DNA from: Streptomyces sp. FIT100
GTDB lineage: Bacteria > Actinomycetota > Actinomycetes > Streptomycetales > Streptomycetaceae
DNA length: 64,000 bases
Assembly: GCF_024584805.1 (NCBI RefSeq)
Contig: NZ_CP075715.1
Coordinates: 3,096,026 to 3,160,025 of the forward strand
Reading direction: 5' to 3'
Part shown: positions 26,956-35,892 of the stretch, piece by piece
How the letters are laid out: every line of letters begins with the position of its first letter
Position numbering within the stretch: position 1 is the first letter of the stretch
Made by a program: the position numbers and the translations under genes
Notes under the pieces: generated by a model
What the model was told of the DNA's origin: nothing
Seen by the model: the letters and a program-made list of their open reading frames with translations, nothing else
Database searches by the model: none

Positions 26956-27585
26956 ATGAGTGCCGCAGCCGAAGACCAGCGGAACGAGCAGGACGACACG
27001 GAAGAGCGGTACGCCTTTCCGATGCCGCCGGCCGGTGGGTGGACAGCGGACGACCTCGACCGGATCAAGGGTCTCCCGCCGCACACCGAGCTGATCGACG
27101 GGGGACTGTTCTTCGTGAGCCCGCAGACCTTCTTCCGCATGGCCGCACTGCGCCTGCTGGAGAACGCCCTGGTGCAGCAGGCGCCGGAGCACCTTTACGT
27201 CATCCGCGAGATGACCACGAAACTCGGCAAGCGCGACCGGCCGGAGCCCGACCTCATGGTGGTGCGGGAGAGTGCCCTGGGCGGGCCCGAGCAGACCTGG
27301 TATGCACCGGCTGACATCCTGCTCGCCGTCGAGATCGTCTCCGACGAGTCCGTGGAGCGCGACCGCGAGCTGAAGCCCCGAAAGTACGCCGCCGCCGGGA
27401 TCCGGCACTTCTGGCGGGTCGAGAAGAACGACGGGTTGCCCGTCGTGTACGTGTACGAACTCGACCCGGCGACGAACTCCTACGCCGTCACCGGCATCCA
27501 CCACAACAGGCTCAAGGTCGACGTCCCGTTCCCCGTCGAGATCGACCTCACCGCCGTGGACAGGCGGCGGGACGGGCAGGACTGA
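26956..27585 (+). CDS. Uma2-family (DUF820) PD-(D/E)xK nuclease-fold protein
   Basis: This 209-residue protein starts at ATG 26956, with GGGAG five bases upstream. The Uma2 core shows PHTELIDGGLFFVSPQ, RPEPDLMVVRES and ILLAVEIVSDESVERDRELK, followed by YAAAGIRHFWRVEKND. These carry the acidic and Lys residues of a restriction-endonuclease fold. Uma2 proteins are abundant in Streptomyces and their substrate is unknown. The gene is divergent from the P450 gene and converges on mazG with a 13-base gap. Confidence 0.85.
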   Translation: MSAAAEDQRNEQDDTEERYAFPMPPAGGWTADDLDRIKGLPPHTELIDGGLFFVSPQTFFRMAALRLLENALVQQAPEHLYVIREMTTKLGKRDRPEPDLMVVRESALGGPEQTWYAPADILLAVEIVSDESVERDRELKPRKYAAAGIRHFWRVEKNDGLPVVYVYELDPATNSYAVTGIHHNRLKVDVPFPVEIDLTAVDRRRDGQD

Positions 27586-27598
27586 CGGGCCCCGGTCG

Positions 27599-28600
27599 TC
27601 AGGCCCCGTTCTCCATGGCCAGGATCGCGTCCCGGTAGGCGCGGGCGGCGGCGCGCAGGGCGGCCTCAGGATCCTGGCCGTGGGCCTCGGCCCGTACGGC
27701 CATGGCCAGCAGCTCGTACCCGACGGCGTGCTCGCCGTCACCGGACGGCAGTGGGACGTCCAGCCCGGCCGTGCGCACGCGGGAGGCGAGCTTGGCGGCC
27801 AGGGCGAGGCCGGGCTGCCCCAGCGGGATGCCGTCGGTGACCGAGTCGCGCTGCTTCTCGATCGCCTTCGTGCGCAGCCAGTGGGCCTTGACGTCCTCGG
27901 GCGTCTCGGCGTGCTCGTCGCCGAAGACGTGCGGGTGGCGGTGGATGAGCTTGTCGACGATCGTCCCGGCCACGTCGTCGATGGAGAACGGCTCGTCCCC
28001 CTCCTCCTCGCTCGCCTCCTGCGCGATGCGGGCGTGGAAGACCACCTGGAGGAGCACGTCCCCGAGCTCCTCGCGCAGCTCGTCGCGGTCGCCGTCCTCG
28101 ATGGCCTCGACGAGTTCGTACGCCTCCTCGATGCCGTACTTGGCGAGACCCTTGTGGGTCTGCTGCGAGGACCAGGGGCACTCACGGCGGATCCGGTCCA
28201 TGACCTGCACCAGGTCGAGGAGCCGGGCTCCCGGGAGGTCGTACGAGCCGGGCAGCAGCTCCAGGTCGGGCATCTGCACCCGCCCCGAGCCGGCCATGCG
28301 CGCCAGTCCGTCGGTGAGGCCCCGGTCGCCCTCGCCGGCCGCGAGGACCACGACCGTCCGGCCTCCGGCGCAGGCGTCGACGAGCTCCTGCGCGGTCGGC
28401 GCGGCGATCTCCACGCCGACGCCCGCCTCCCGCAGATAAGGGAGCTGGACGTGACCTCCGTCGGCGCACAGCACGCGGTCGGCGCCGTGCAGCGTCTGCC
28501 ACGCGGGCCAGGACAGCAGCCCGGGCGCGACGCGGTGGCTGGCGGTGACCAGGACGATACGGCCGGGCCCGACGGGGACTTCGACGGCTTCAGCGTTCAC
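27599..28600 (-). CDS. mazG: Nucleoside triphosphate pyrophosphohydrolase MazG
   Basis: This 333-residue protein has the actinobacterial MazG layout. An N-terminal tetrapyrrole-methylase-like remnant of about 115 residues precedes the MazG domain (VMDRIRRECPWSSQQTHKGL), with the metal-binding EEAYELVEAIEDGDRDELRE and EELGDVLLQVVFHARI (EExxE...ExxD). It hydrolyses NTPs to NMP and PPi, removing damaged nucleotides or lowering ppGpp-linked stress. The C-terminal 80 residues follow the lineage pattern. It is 30 bases downstream of the SurA-like lipoprotein gene, so the two probably form an operon. Confidence 0.9.
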   Translation of the reverse strand: MNAEAVEVPVGPGRIVLVTASHRVAPGLLSWPAWQTLHGADRVLCADGGHVQLPYLREAGVGVEIAAPTAQELVDACAGGRTVVVLAAGEGDRGLTDGLARMAGSGRVQMPDLELLPGSYDLPGARLLDLVQVMDRIRRECPWSSQQTHKGLAKYGIEEAYELVEAIEDGDRDELREELGDVLLQVVFHARIAQEASEEEGDEPFSIDDVAGTIVDKLIHRHPHVFGDEHAETPEDVKAHWLRTKAIEKQRDSVTDGIPLGQPGLALAAKLASRVRTAGLDVPLPSGDGEHAVGYELLAMAVRAEAHGQDPEAALRAAARAYRDAILAMENGA

Positions 28601-28630
28601 GCCTCGACCTTACGTCGGGGGGCCGGGCGG

Positions 28631-29284
28631 TCAGCCTCCGGCCTGGATGGCCTCGGGCTCCTTGGTGACCTGGGTGATCCAGGGGGCCTTGTAGTCGCCG
28701 AGCTGGATCTTCGTGTCGTCCCAGCTGCCGTACCGCGGGTTCACGTCGATGTCGAGCGCCTTCGAGGCGGCGGAGAGCGCGGCGCCGACCTTCTGCTGGC
28801 CCTGCGGGGTGGTGAGATCGGCGCCCAGCGCCTGGGCCAGCTTGGTCAGCAGGACCTCCTCGCGCACGGCCACGTCGATCTGCCCCGGCGCGACCCCGCG
28901 CTGCTGGAGCAGCATCGCGGCGAGCTGCTCCTCACTGCCGGACTGCTGCGCCGCGGCCGCCCGCGCGTCCTGGACCTCCTTGCGGGAGACGGTCACGCCG
29001 GCGTCCTGCGCGGCCTGCTCCAGCACCCGGTCGAGGATCATCCCGTGCAGCTTCGCCCGGCTCAGCTGCCCCGTGTTCTGGATCAGCTGCGCGGACTGGG
29101 GCGATGCCTCCTGCGCCGCCCGGACGTCCTTCACCTCGGACTGGAGCGCGGCCACCTCGATCCGGTCGCCGCCGACGACGGCCGCGGCGCCCGGATGGGC
29201 CTCGTTGCCACAGGCGGCGAGCAGGGGCGCCGCGGCGACGAGCGCGGCGGAGACGGCGAGCGCGGTGCGACGGCGGCGGTGCAA
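28631..29284 (-). CDS. SurA N-terminal-domain lipoprotein (peptidyl-prolyl isomerase-like chaperone)
   Basis: This 217-residue exported lipoprotein starts at TTG 29284, because GGGAGG is six bases upstream and this gives a normal signal peptide (MHRRRRTALAVSAALVAAAP) ending in the lipobox LLAACGNE. The longer frame would put 20 odd residues before it. The mature part is helical, resembling the SurA/PrsA N-terminal chaperone domain (AKLHGMILDRVLEQAAQDAG, VTVSRKEVQDAR). No parvulin core is visible. It probably helps fold secreted proteins. It is co-directional with mazG. Confidence 0.8.
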   Translation of the reverse strand: MHRRRRTALAVSAALVAAAPLLAACGNEAHPGAAAVVGGDRIEVAALQSEVKDVRAAQEASPQSAQLIQNTGQLSRAKLHGMILDRVLEQAAQDAGVTVSRKEVQDARAAAAQQSGSEEQLAAMLLQQRGVAPGQIDVAVREEVLLTKLAQALGADLTTPQGQQKVGAALSAASKALDIDVNPRYGSWDDTKIQLGDYKAPWITQVTKEPEAIQAGG

Positions 29285-29535
29285 AGGGGCCTCCCGGCGT
29301 GCGGTGGTGATTGTGACGCGGTGCGATTGTGACGCGGTGCACAAAGACCTTGCGGTGATCGATGGTAGGCAGTCGGCGTGATCCAGGCCACTACTTCCGT
29401 ACCACTGATTCGGCCAACGATCCGGGAGGCCGCCGGGTGCGGGAGCGACGGCGCCACACGACGCTCACCTCCCGTTCACCCGGCACCCGTGTCCAGGACA
29501 GAGACCCGCCCCCTGCCCGACCATAGGGTCGACCG

Positions 29536-30486
29536 GTGACCACGCTCTCCGTCATCGTCCCCTGCTACAACATCTCGGGCTACATCGCCGACACCGTCAC
29601 AGGACTGGTGAACAACGCCCGGGACGACTTCGAGTTCATCTTTGTCGAGGACTGCTCGAAGGACGACACACCCGAGGCCCTGGCCGCCCTCGCCCCCGGA
29701 CTCCCGAACAGCTCCGTCGTCAGACACGAGCAGAACAAGGGCCTCGCATCGGCGCGCAACACCGGGCTCGACCGGGCGACCGGGCGGTTCATCACCTTCC
29801 TCGACGGCGACGACTGGCTGGGGCCCGGGCATCTGACCGGGCTCGTCGACGCGATCGAGCGACTCGGCGTGGACTTCGTCCGAACCGACCATGTACAGGT
29901 CACCGGCGTGGACCGGATGCTGGAGCGGGCGCCGGAGGGCCGGCGCAACGAGGTGCTCGACCCGCGGTCGTCGATCCTGCCGATCGGCGAGACCTCCATG
30001 GTCGACTACCCGTACGCCTGGGCCGGGATCTACGACGCCCGGTTGCTGGAGCGGGGCATGCTGCGCTTCACCGACGGGCTGCGCACCGCCGAGGACCGGC
30101 CGTGGATCTGGCAGCTGCACCGGCTGGCCGAGTCGTACGCCGTCGTGTCACTGCACGGCATCTTCTACCGCCGGGGAGTGGCCACCTCCCTCACCCAGAT
30201 CGGCGATGCGCGGCAGCTGGACTTCATCCGCGCCTTCGAGCAGGTGCTCAGCGAGGTCCGGGAGGACCCCGAGGCGGCGCGGCTGCTCCCCAAGGCCATC
30301 CGCAGCTACTCCGTCGTGATCGCCCACCAGCTCATGGAGCGGGGCCGGTTCGAGCGCCCCCTCGCCCGCAAGCTCGATGAAATGACCCGTAACGCCCTGC
30401 GACGCATCTCCGCCGACGAGCTCGACAAGGCCCTTGTCGGCCTGGACGACGAGCGGCGCTCGATCCTCCGGAAGGCCGCCGCGTGA
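29536..30486 (+). CDS. Family 2 glycosyltransferase
   Basis: This 316-residue cytoplasmic GT-A enzyme has an N-terminal nucleotide-sugar fold (LSVIVPCYNISGYIADTV), an acidic site (FVEDCSKDDT) and the donor-binding motif FLDGDDWLGPGHL. The C-terminal 100 residues are helical and basic. The GTG start lies six bases after TAGGGT with no Shine-Dalgarno, so it is probably leaderless. It overlaps the next gene by four bases (GTGA), and the pair resembles sets that build cell-wall glycopolymers. Acceptor and sugar are unknown. Confidence 0.88.
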   Translation: MTTLSVIVPCYNISGYIADTVTGLVNNARDDFEFIFVEDCSKDDTPEALAALAPGLPNSSVVRHEQNKGLASARNTGLDRATGRFITFLDGDDWLGPGHLTGLVDAIERLGVDFVRTDHVQVTGVDRMLERAPEGRRNEVLDPRSSILPIGETSMVDYPYAWAGIYDARLLERGMLRFTDGLRTAEDRPWIWQLHRLAESYAVVSLHGIFYRRGVATSLTQIGDARQLDFIRAFEQVLSEVREDPEAARLLPKAIRSYSVVIAHQLMERGRFERPLARKLDEMTRNALRRISADELDKALVGLDDERRSILRKAAA

Positions 30487-31775
30487 CCACCCAGATCTTC
30501 TGCGCCGCCACCCAGTACGCCGCGGCGACCATCACCGCCGCCATCCGCGCCGGGCTCTTCGGTCCGCGCGAGGAGCACCGCCGGATACTGGTGGTCAGCG
30601 ACACCTCGCCGGCGCCCGAGCTCGGCACCCCGCTGGACCGGATGGCCGGCTTCGAGGCGCTGCGCCCGGAGTTCGACGCCGTCCGCTCGTGGAACGAGGC
30701 GATCCGCCCGCACCACCCCGTCGGCTGGTCCCCGCGCGCCCAGGACAACCCGCTCTGGGAGAAGGCCCTGCGGCTCGCCTGGGACCTGGGCGACGACCGG
30801 GTCGAGATCGCCTGCGAGTCCATCCAGGCCAATCCGTCCCGGGCGATCGCCGCGATCTTCGCGGACAGCCCGATCCATGTGTACGCCGACGGGCTGATGA
30901 GCTACGGCCCGACCCGCAACCGCATCCCGCTGCCCATGAGCAGCAGGATCAAGCGGCTGATCCACCTCGAGCTGGTGCCGGGGCTCCGCCCGATGCTGCT
31001 CTCCGAGTACGGCGTCGAGCCGGTCGCCGTCCCCGACCCGGAGTTCCTCTCCGTGCTGCGCGGGATCAGCGCCGGTGTCACGGTCGGCGAGGAGCCCGGA
31101 ACCGCGCTCGTCCTCGGCCAGTACCTCTCCGCGCTGGACCTGATCAGCCGCGAGGAGGAGGAGGACCTGCATCTGCGCATGGTGCGCGGGGCCGCGGCGC
31201 TCGGTCACCGGACCGTCGCCTTCAAGCCGCACCCGAGCGCCCCGGGCGACTCGACCCGTGCGCTGGAGAAGGCCGCGGACGAGCTCGGCATCACGCTGAA
31301 GGTGCTGCGCGAGCCGGTCCTCGCCGAGACGCTCTACCAGCAGGCCAGGCCCGAGCTCGTCGTGGCGTGCTTCTCGACGGCGCTGCTCACGGCGGCGACG
31401 TTCTACGGCATCCCGGCCGCGCGGGTCGGCACGGAGCTGCTGCTGGAGCGGATCGCGCCGTACCAGAACAGCAACCGTGTGCCGCTGACCGTCGTGGACG
31501 CGCTCGTGCCCGACCTGGAGCACGACGAGCGGGCGGGCAAGGTCCTGGACTTCGGCAAGGACATCGGCCCGCTGGTGCGGGCGGTCGGGTACTGCATGCA
31601 GTCCACGTTCTACCCCGAGCTGCGCGACGAGGCGCAGGAGCTGCTCGACGGGCTGCCGCCCGCCGAGCTGCCCCGGTACTTCAAGCGGCGCCGGCTCGGC
31701 AGCCTCGGGCTGCCTGGCGGGACGCGGCCAAGGCGTGGCGCGACGGTGCGGAAGGTCGTACGGCGGCTGCGCTGA
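30483..31775 (+). CDS. Polysialyltransferase-like glycosyltransferase
   Basis: A 430-residue protein resembling the bacterial polysialyltransferase family (PF07388-type). Features are TQIFCAATQYAAATITAAIR at the N-terminus, IHVYADGLMSYGP, the HP motif in VAFKPHPSAPGDS and the late VACFSTALLTAATFYGIP (S/T-rich donor loop). Such enzymes extend alpha-linked sialic or ulosonic acid chains from CMP-sugars. In actinomycetes the product may be a Kdn-type or teichulosonic acid polymer, which is inference. The last 166 bases overlap, antisense, the end of the gtrA-like gene. Confidence 0.78.
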   Translation: MTTQIFCAATQYAAATITAAIRAGLFGPREEHRRILVVSDTSPAPELGTPLDRMAGFEALRPEFDAVRSWNEAIRPHHPVGWSPRAQDNPLWEKALRLAWDLGDDRVEIACESIQANPSRAIAAIFADSPIHVYADGLMSYGPTRNRIPLPMSSRIKRLIHLELVPGLRPMLLSEYGVEPVAVPDPEFLSVLRGISAGVTVGEEPGTALVLGQYLSALDLISREEEEDLHLRMVRGAAALGHRTVAFKPHPSAPGDSTRALEKAADELGITLKVLREPVLAETLYQQARPELVVACFSTALLTAATFYGIPAARVGTELLLERIAPYQNSNRVPLTVVDALVPDLEHDERAGKVLDFGKDIGPLVRAVGYCMQSTFYPELRDEAQELLDGLPPAELPRYFKRRRLGSLGLPGGTRPRRGATVRKVVRRLR

Positions 31776-32197
31776 GCCGCGCCGCCCCGGTCCCCGCGCC
31801 CGTCCGCCGCTGTGCCGGCGGGCGGGCGCTCCGGTCCCAGCAGGATCGTGCGGGAGACGACGAACGTGATCGGGACGGCCGCGGACGCCGCGGCCAGCGG
31901 CGCCCAGCGGTCGCTGAAGCCGCCCACGTCGACCAGCAGCCAGACACCGCCGGTGGTGATGGTGAAGTTGGCGGCGTTGGTGAGCGGGAAGAGCAGGAAC
32001 TTCCGCCAGGTGGGGCGGGTGCGGTAGGTGAAGTACGAGGTCAGGAAGAACGACCCCGTCATGCTGAGCACGCACGCGGCGACATGCGCGGCGATGTACG
32101 GCAGCCAGGTCAGCAGCGACAGGTAGCAGCCGTAGTACGTACCGGTGTTGACGGCGCCGACCAGCGCGAAGCGGACCAGCTGCCAGCGGACCGTCAT
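31610..32197 (-). CDS. GtrA-family membrane protein with long C-terminal tail
   Basis: A 195-residue protein with four membrane helices over about the first 130 residues (VRFALVGAVNTGTYYGCYL, TSYFTYRTRPTWRKFLLFPL), typical of GtrA proteins that flip or assist undecaprenyl-phosphate-linked sugars. The normal family length ends near LLGPERPP. The remaining 60 residues (Gly/Arg/Ser-rich) are encoded opposite the 3' end of the polysialyltransferase-like gene, since no stop codon occurs in between. Its start overlaps the stop of the upstream GT2 gene by four bases, so the two are co-translated. Confidence 0.82.
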   Translation of the reverse strand: MTVRWQLVRFALVGAVNTGTYYGCYLSLLTWLPYIAAHVAACVLSMTGSFFLTSYFTYRTRPTWRKFLLFPLTNAANFTITTGGVWLLVDVGGFSDRWAPLAAASAAVPITFVVSRTILLGPERPPAGTAADGRGDRGGAAQRSRRTTFRTVAPRLGRVPPGSPRLPSRRRLKYRGSSAGGSPSSSSCASSRSSG

Positions 32198-33174
32198 CGC
32201 CGCAGCAGCTCCCCCGGATCCTCCTCGGTGCGGTGCCAGCCCCGCCGCCGCGGCACGCTCGCGTTGGTCGCCGCCACCAGATAGTGCGGGCGGCGCTTGA
32301 CCTCGTAGTAGATGCGGCCGACGTATTCGCCGACCACTCCGAGCATCACCATCTGAATTCCGGCGAGGGCGACCACCGTCACCAGAAGCGTGGCATAACC
32401 GGGGGTCTTCACGCCGTTGACGAGCGTCGCCCCCACGATCCAGGCCGCATACGCCATGGCGACCGAGAGCAGCACCAGACCGAGATAGACCGCGGCACGC
32501 AGTGGCTTGTTGTTGAACGAGAGCAGCCCATCGAGTCCGTAATTGAGCAGCTTGCCGAAGCTCCACTTGGAACGGCCCTGCTCACGCACCGCGTTCTCGT
32601 ACTCGAAGGTCGTGGTGCGGAATCCCACCCAGGCGAACAGGCCCTTGGAGAACCGGTTGTACTCGCTCAGCCCGGTGACGGCGTCCACGGTGCGGCGCGA
32701 CAGCAGCCGGAAGTCACCGACCCCGTCGACGAGTTCGACGTCCACGAGCCGGTTGATGAGCCAGTAGTAGGCGCGTGCCGTGACGGTGCGGGTGACGCGG
32801 TCGCCCTTGCGCGTGCGACGGGCGACGACCTGGTCGAACCCCTCCCGGTGGAGGCGGAGCATGCGGTCCACCAGCTCGGGCGGGTGCTGGAGGTCGGCGT
32901 CCATGATGACCACCACGTCGCCGCCGGCGTGCTGGAGACCGGCCAGCATGGCGGCCTCCTTGCCGAAGTTCCGGCTGAACGAGACGTAGCGGGCGCGGGA
33001 GTCGTCGGCGGCGATCTTTTCGAGGAGAGGGAGCGTGCGGTCACGGCTTCCGTCGTCCACATAAACGAGTTCGAAATCCTGCCCGATAAACGAGAGTTCC
33101 TTCGTCACCCGTTCGTGGAAACGGCCGATGATCTCCTCTTCGTTGAAACACGGGACGACAATCGAGATCAGCAC
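32194..33174 (-). CDS. Dolichyl-phosphate-mannose-synthase-like GT2 with two membrane helices
   Basis: This 326-residue enzyme starts at GTG 33174, six bases after TACTGT and without a Shine-Dalgarno. The GT-A domain has ISIVVPCFNEEEIIGRF, YVDDGSRDRT and the metal motif IMDADLQHPPEL. Two C-terminal membrane helices (about 230-295) end in a basic tail, as in GtrB/ArnC/DPM-like enzymes that load a sugar onto polyprenyl phosphate. With the overlapping gtrA-like gene this forms the usual GtrAB pair. The sugar is unknown. It is divergent from the yfhO-like gene. Confidence 0.9.
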   Translation of the reverse strand: MLISIVVPCFNEEEIIGRFHERVTKELSFIGQDFELVYVDDGSRDRTLPLLEKIAADDSRARYVSFSRNFGKEAAMLAGLQHAGGDVVVIMDADLQHPPELVDRMLRLHREGFDQVVARRTRKGDRVTRTVTARAYYWLINRLVDVELVDGVGDFRLLSRRTVDAVTGLSEYNRFSKGLFAWVGFRTTTFEYENAVREQGRSKWSFGKLLNYGLDGLLSFNNKPLRAAVYLGLVLLSVAMAYAAWIVGATLVNGVKTPGYATLLVTVVALAGIQMVMLGVVGEYVGRIYYEVKRRPHYLVAATNASVPRRRGWHRTEEDPGELLRR

Positions 33175-33297
33175 GGAGGCACAGTAGCCCATATCCACGG
33201 GCGACCGGATTCACTCCATGACGCAGGGACCACGTTGTGATGAAAGGGCCCTGCAACGGCCCGAACCGGCAGCCGGTCCTGCCATATTCGAATAACC

Positions 33298-35892
33298 ATG
33301 CCCAGCCTCGATCCCGTGCGGGTCCCCGCAGCCCGCCTCCCCGCGACCGGACCGCGCGCCACCGCCCCGTGTGCGACCGAACCGAGTGCGGCCGAACCGC
33401 GTGCGAGCGCCCCGCGTGCGACCGTCCTCGCCGCGCTCCTCACGGTCGCCGCCGTGTGCACGGGCGACGCCGTCGCCCGCAGCTTTCCCTTCGGCCCGAG
33501 GACGCGCAGCGTCAACGACCTCGGCAATCAGTTCGTCCCCTTCCACGCGCATCTGTGGGACCTGCTGCACGGCCGGGCGGAGGGCGGGCTGCTCCTCAAC
33601 TGGCAGTCCGGCTACGGCATGAGCTTCCTGCCCGACCTCGGCACGTATCTCGGCAGCCCGTTCTCGCTGCTCGTCGGAGTCTTCCCGCGCGAGGACATCG
33701 ACCTCGCGGTGTACGTGATCACCGTCCTGAAGATGGCCGCGGCCGCGGCCGCGATGACGGGGCTGCTGCTCGCGCTGAACCGGAACCCCGGCCCCCGCGG
33801 CCGCTGGTGGGCGGCGGGCGTGCTCGGCGCCTCGTACGCGCTGTGCGGCTGGTCCGTCGTCGAGGCCGCCTACAACACCATGTGGCTGGACGGGCTGATC
33901 GCCTTCCCGCTTCTCTGCCTCACCGGCGAGTGGGCACGGGCCCGGCGGCGGCCCGTCCTCGCCGTGGTGGTCGTCGCCGCGGCCTGGACCGCCAACTTCT
34001 ACACCGCCTACATGGCCACGATCGGCGCCGCGCTCGTCCTGCTGCTGCGGCTGCTCCTGGACGAGGAGGCGACCGTGCGGGACCGGGGGCGGGCGCTGCT
34101 GCGGGCGGCGGGGACCACGCTGCTCGGGACCGCCCTCGCCGCTCCCGTGCTGCTGCCCGTCCTCCAGGGCTCGAAGCACGCCCACCCGGGCTGGACCCGG
34201 CAGTTCACCCCGACAGGGTGGACCGATGTGATCGCCCGCGCCCTCCCGGCGACGTACAGCTTCTTCAGCCCGGCCGTCTTCCTCGGGACGGGTGCACTGC
34301 TGCTTGTCGCCGCCCTGCCCTTCCACCGGGGCGTGGAGCGGCGCGAGCGCCTGGGATGGACCGGGCTCGCGGTGGCGGTCGTCCTGTCGATGCAGTGGGA
34401 GCCCGGCCATCTGGCGTGGCACGTCTTCGCGACGCCCAACGGCAGCCCGTACCGCCAGTCGTTCGTCCTCGCCGGGATCCTGGTGATCGCGGCCTGGACG
34501 TGTCTCGCGCAGGACTGGCCGGGGCCGCGGGCGCTGCTCGCCGGGACCGGAGCCCTCGCGGTGCTCGCGGCGGCCGCGGCGACCAGTGAGCTGGCGGCCG
34601 AGTGGTCGCTGCCGCTGTTCCTCGCCGGGCTGGCCGGTGCGGGCGGCGGGCTGGTCCTGGCGCGGCGCCGGCCGGCGCGCGGGGGGTACGCCGCCGTGGC
34701 CGCGCTGCTGATGTGCGGCGCGCTCGTCGGCCAGGCCGCGGCGACCGTCGCCTATGCCGACCGGCAGAAGCTCGGCCGGCTGGACGACTATCCGCCCTGG
34801 GGCTCCCCGCACGACGCCCGGGCCGCGGCGGTGGCGCGCGCCGACGGCTGGCCGCGCCATCGCACCGACCCCGGCCGAATCCAGCTCACCGGCAACGACC
34901 CGCTCCTGGTCGGCGGCGAGGGCGGCGGCTACTACAGCAGCCACACGCCCGCGGTGTTCACGCGCACCATGGCCGCGCTCGGCGCCGGCTGGACCTCGCG
35001 GGGCCGGAATGTGCAGAGTCTGGACAACCCGGTCACCGACGCGGTCTTCTCGGTCGGCGCGCGGGTGCGCGCGGCGGCCGACGGCGACGACGTACGCGTC
35101 GTCCGGCCGGCTGGCGGCGTGCCGCCGCTGGTGACCGTCCGCCCGGACCGCCCCGGGGGCGCCCCCGGACCGCGCTTCGGTCACTCCCCCTTCCGCAACC
35201 AGGAGCTGCTGCTCGGCACATCCGTGTACACGGCCCCCGAGGACGGGGTCTGCCCCGCGGGCACCGATGTCTTCGTCTTCGCGCCCGACTACACCGGCTG
35301 GGCCCGCCGCGGCGACGGCCCACCGGTGCGGCTCAGGGGCGAGCCCCTGCGGGGCGTGCGCGCCGCGATGACCCCGCTCGGCACGTCGACCGGTCCCGGC
35401 TCGCGGATCGCCTTCGCCCGGGGCGTCGCACCGCACGGCTGGAGCGGGGGCTGTCTGCACCGCGACAGGCTCGCCGCCGCCGTGGCGCAGCTGAAGCGGA
35501 CGGGCGCGGTCGCCGTCGACGTCCGCGACGACGGCGTACGGGCCGCACTGCCGCCCGGCTCCACCGGTACCGCGGTGCTCGCCGCCCCGCGTATCGCGGG
35601 CTGGCGCTGCAACGGCCGCCCGGCCGGCGGCCACCTCGGCCTGGTCGCCGTCCCGCTCGACGGGCGCACGACCACGGTCGACTGCTCCTTCCGGCCGCCC
35701 GGGCTACGGGCCGGAGCAGCGGTCGGCGGCGCGGCGCTGCTCGTTCTCATCGCCGTCGCGGCGCTGCCGACGGTGCGGGCACGCGCGAACGCGTCGACGT
35801 CCGGCCACCAAGACTTCACCCGTACAGAACCCTTTGGCCGTCCGCCGAGCATGAGGTGCCGCGTACGCTCCCGACCATGCCCTCCCTCCTGA
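33298..35892 (+). CDS. YfhO-family polytopic membrane protein (GT-C-like)
   Basis: This 864-residue protein has about a dozen membrane helices over residues 35-490. Conserved YfhO segments are DLGNQFVPFHAHLWDLL (acidic residue in the first loop), NWQSGYGMSFLPDLGTYL and FYTAYMATIGAAL. A large extracytoplasmic domain (about 500-800) and a final helix follow. YfhO proteins use polyprenyl-phosphate sugars to decorate surface polymers outside the membrane. That fits the GtrAB-type pair next to it. The last 16 bases overlap the start of the methyltransferase gene. Confidence 0.87.
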   Translation: MPSLDPVRVPAARLPATGPRATAPCATEPSAAEPRASAPRATVLAALLTVAAVCTGDAVARSFPFGPRTRSVNDLGNQFVPFHAHLWDLLHGRAEGGLLLNWQSGYGMSFLPDLGTYLGSPFSLLVGVFPREDIDLAVYVITVLKMAAAAAAMTGLLLALNRNPGPRGRWWAAGVLGASYALCGWSVVEAAYNTMWLDGLIAFPLLCLTGEWARARRRPVLAVVVVAAAWTANFYTAYMATIGAALVLLLRLLLDEEATVRDRGRALLRAAGTTLLGTALAAPVLLPVLQGSKHAHPGWTRQFTPTGWTDVIARALPATYSFFSPAVFLGTGALLLVAALPFHRGVERRERLGWTGLAVAVVLSMQWEPGHLAWHVFATPNGSPYRQSFVLAGILVIAAWTCLAQDWPGPRALLAGTGALAVLAAAAATSELAAEWSLPLFLAGLAGAGGGLVLARRRPARGGYAAVAALLMCGALVGQAAATVAYADRQKLGRLDDYPPWGSPHDARAAAVARADGWPRHRTDPGRIQLTGNDPLLVGGEGGGYYSSHTPAVFTRTMAALGAGWTSRGRNVQSLDNPVTDAVFSVGARVRAAADGDDVRVVRPAGGVPPLVTVRPDRPGGAPGPRFGHSPFRNQELLLGTSVYTAPEDGVCPAGTDVFVFAPDYTGWARRGDGPPVRLRGEPLRGVRAAMTPLGTSTGPGSRIAFARGVAPHGWSGGCLHRDRLAAAVAQLKRTGAVAVDVRDDGVRAALPPGSTGTAVLAAPRIAGWRCNGRPAGGHLGLVAVPLDGRTTTVDCSFRPPGLRAGAAVGGAALLVLIAVAALPTVRARANASTSGHQDFTRTEPFGRPPSMRCRVRSRPCPPS

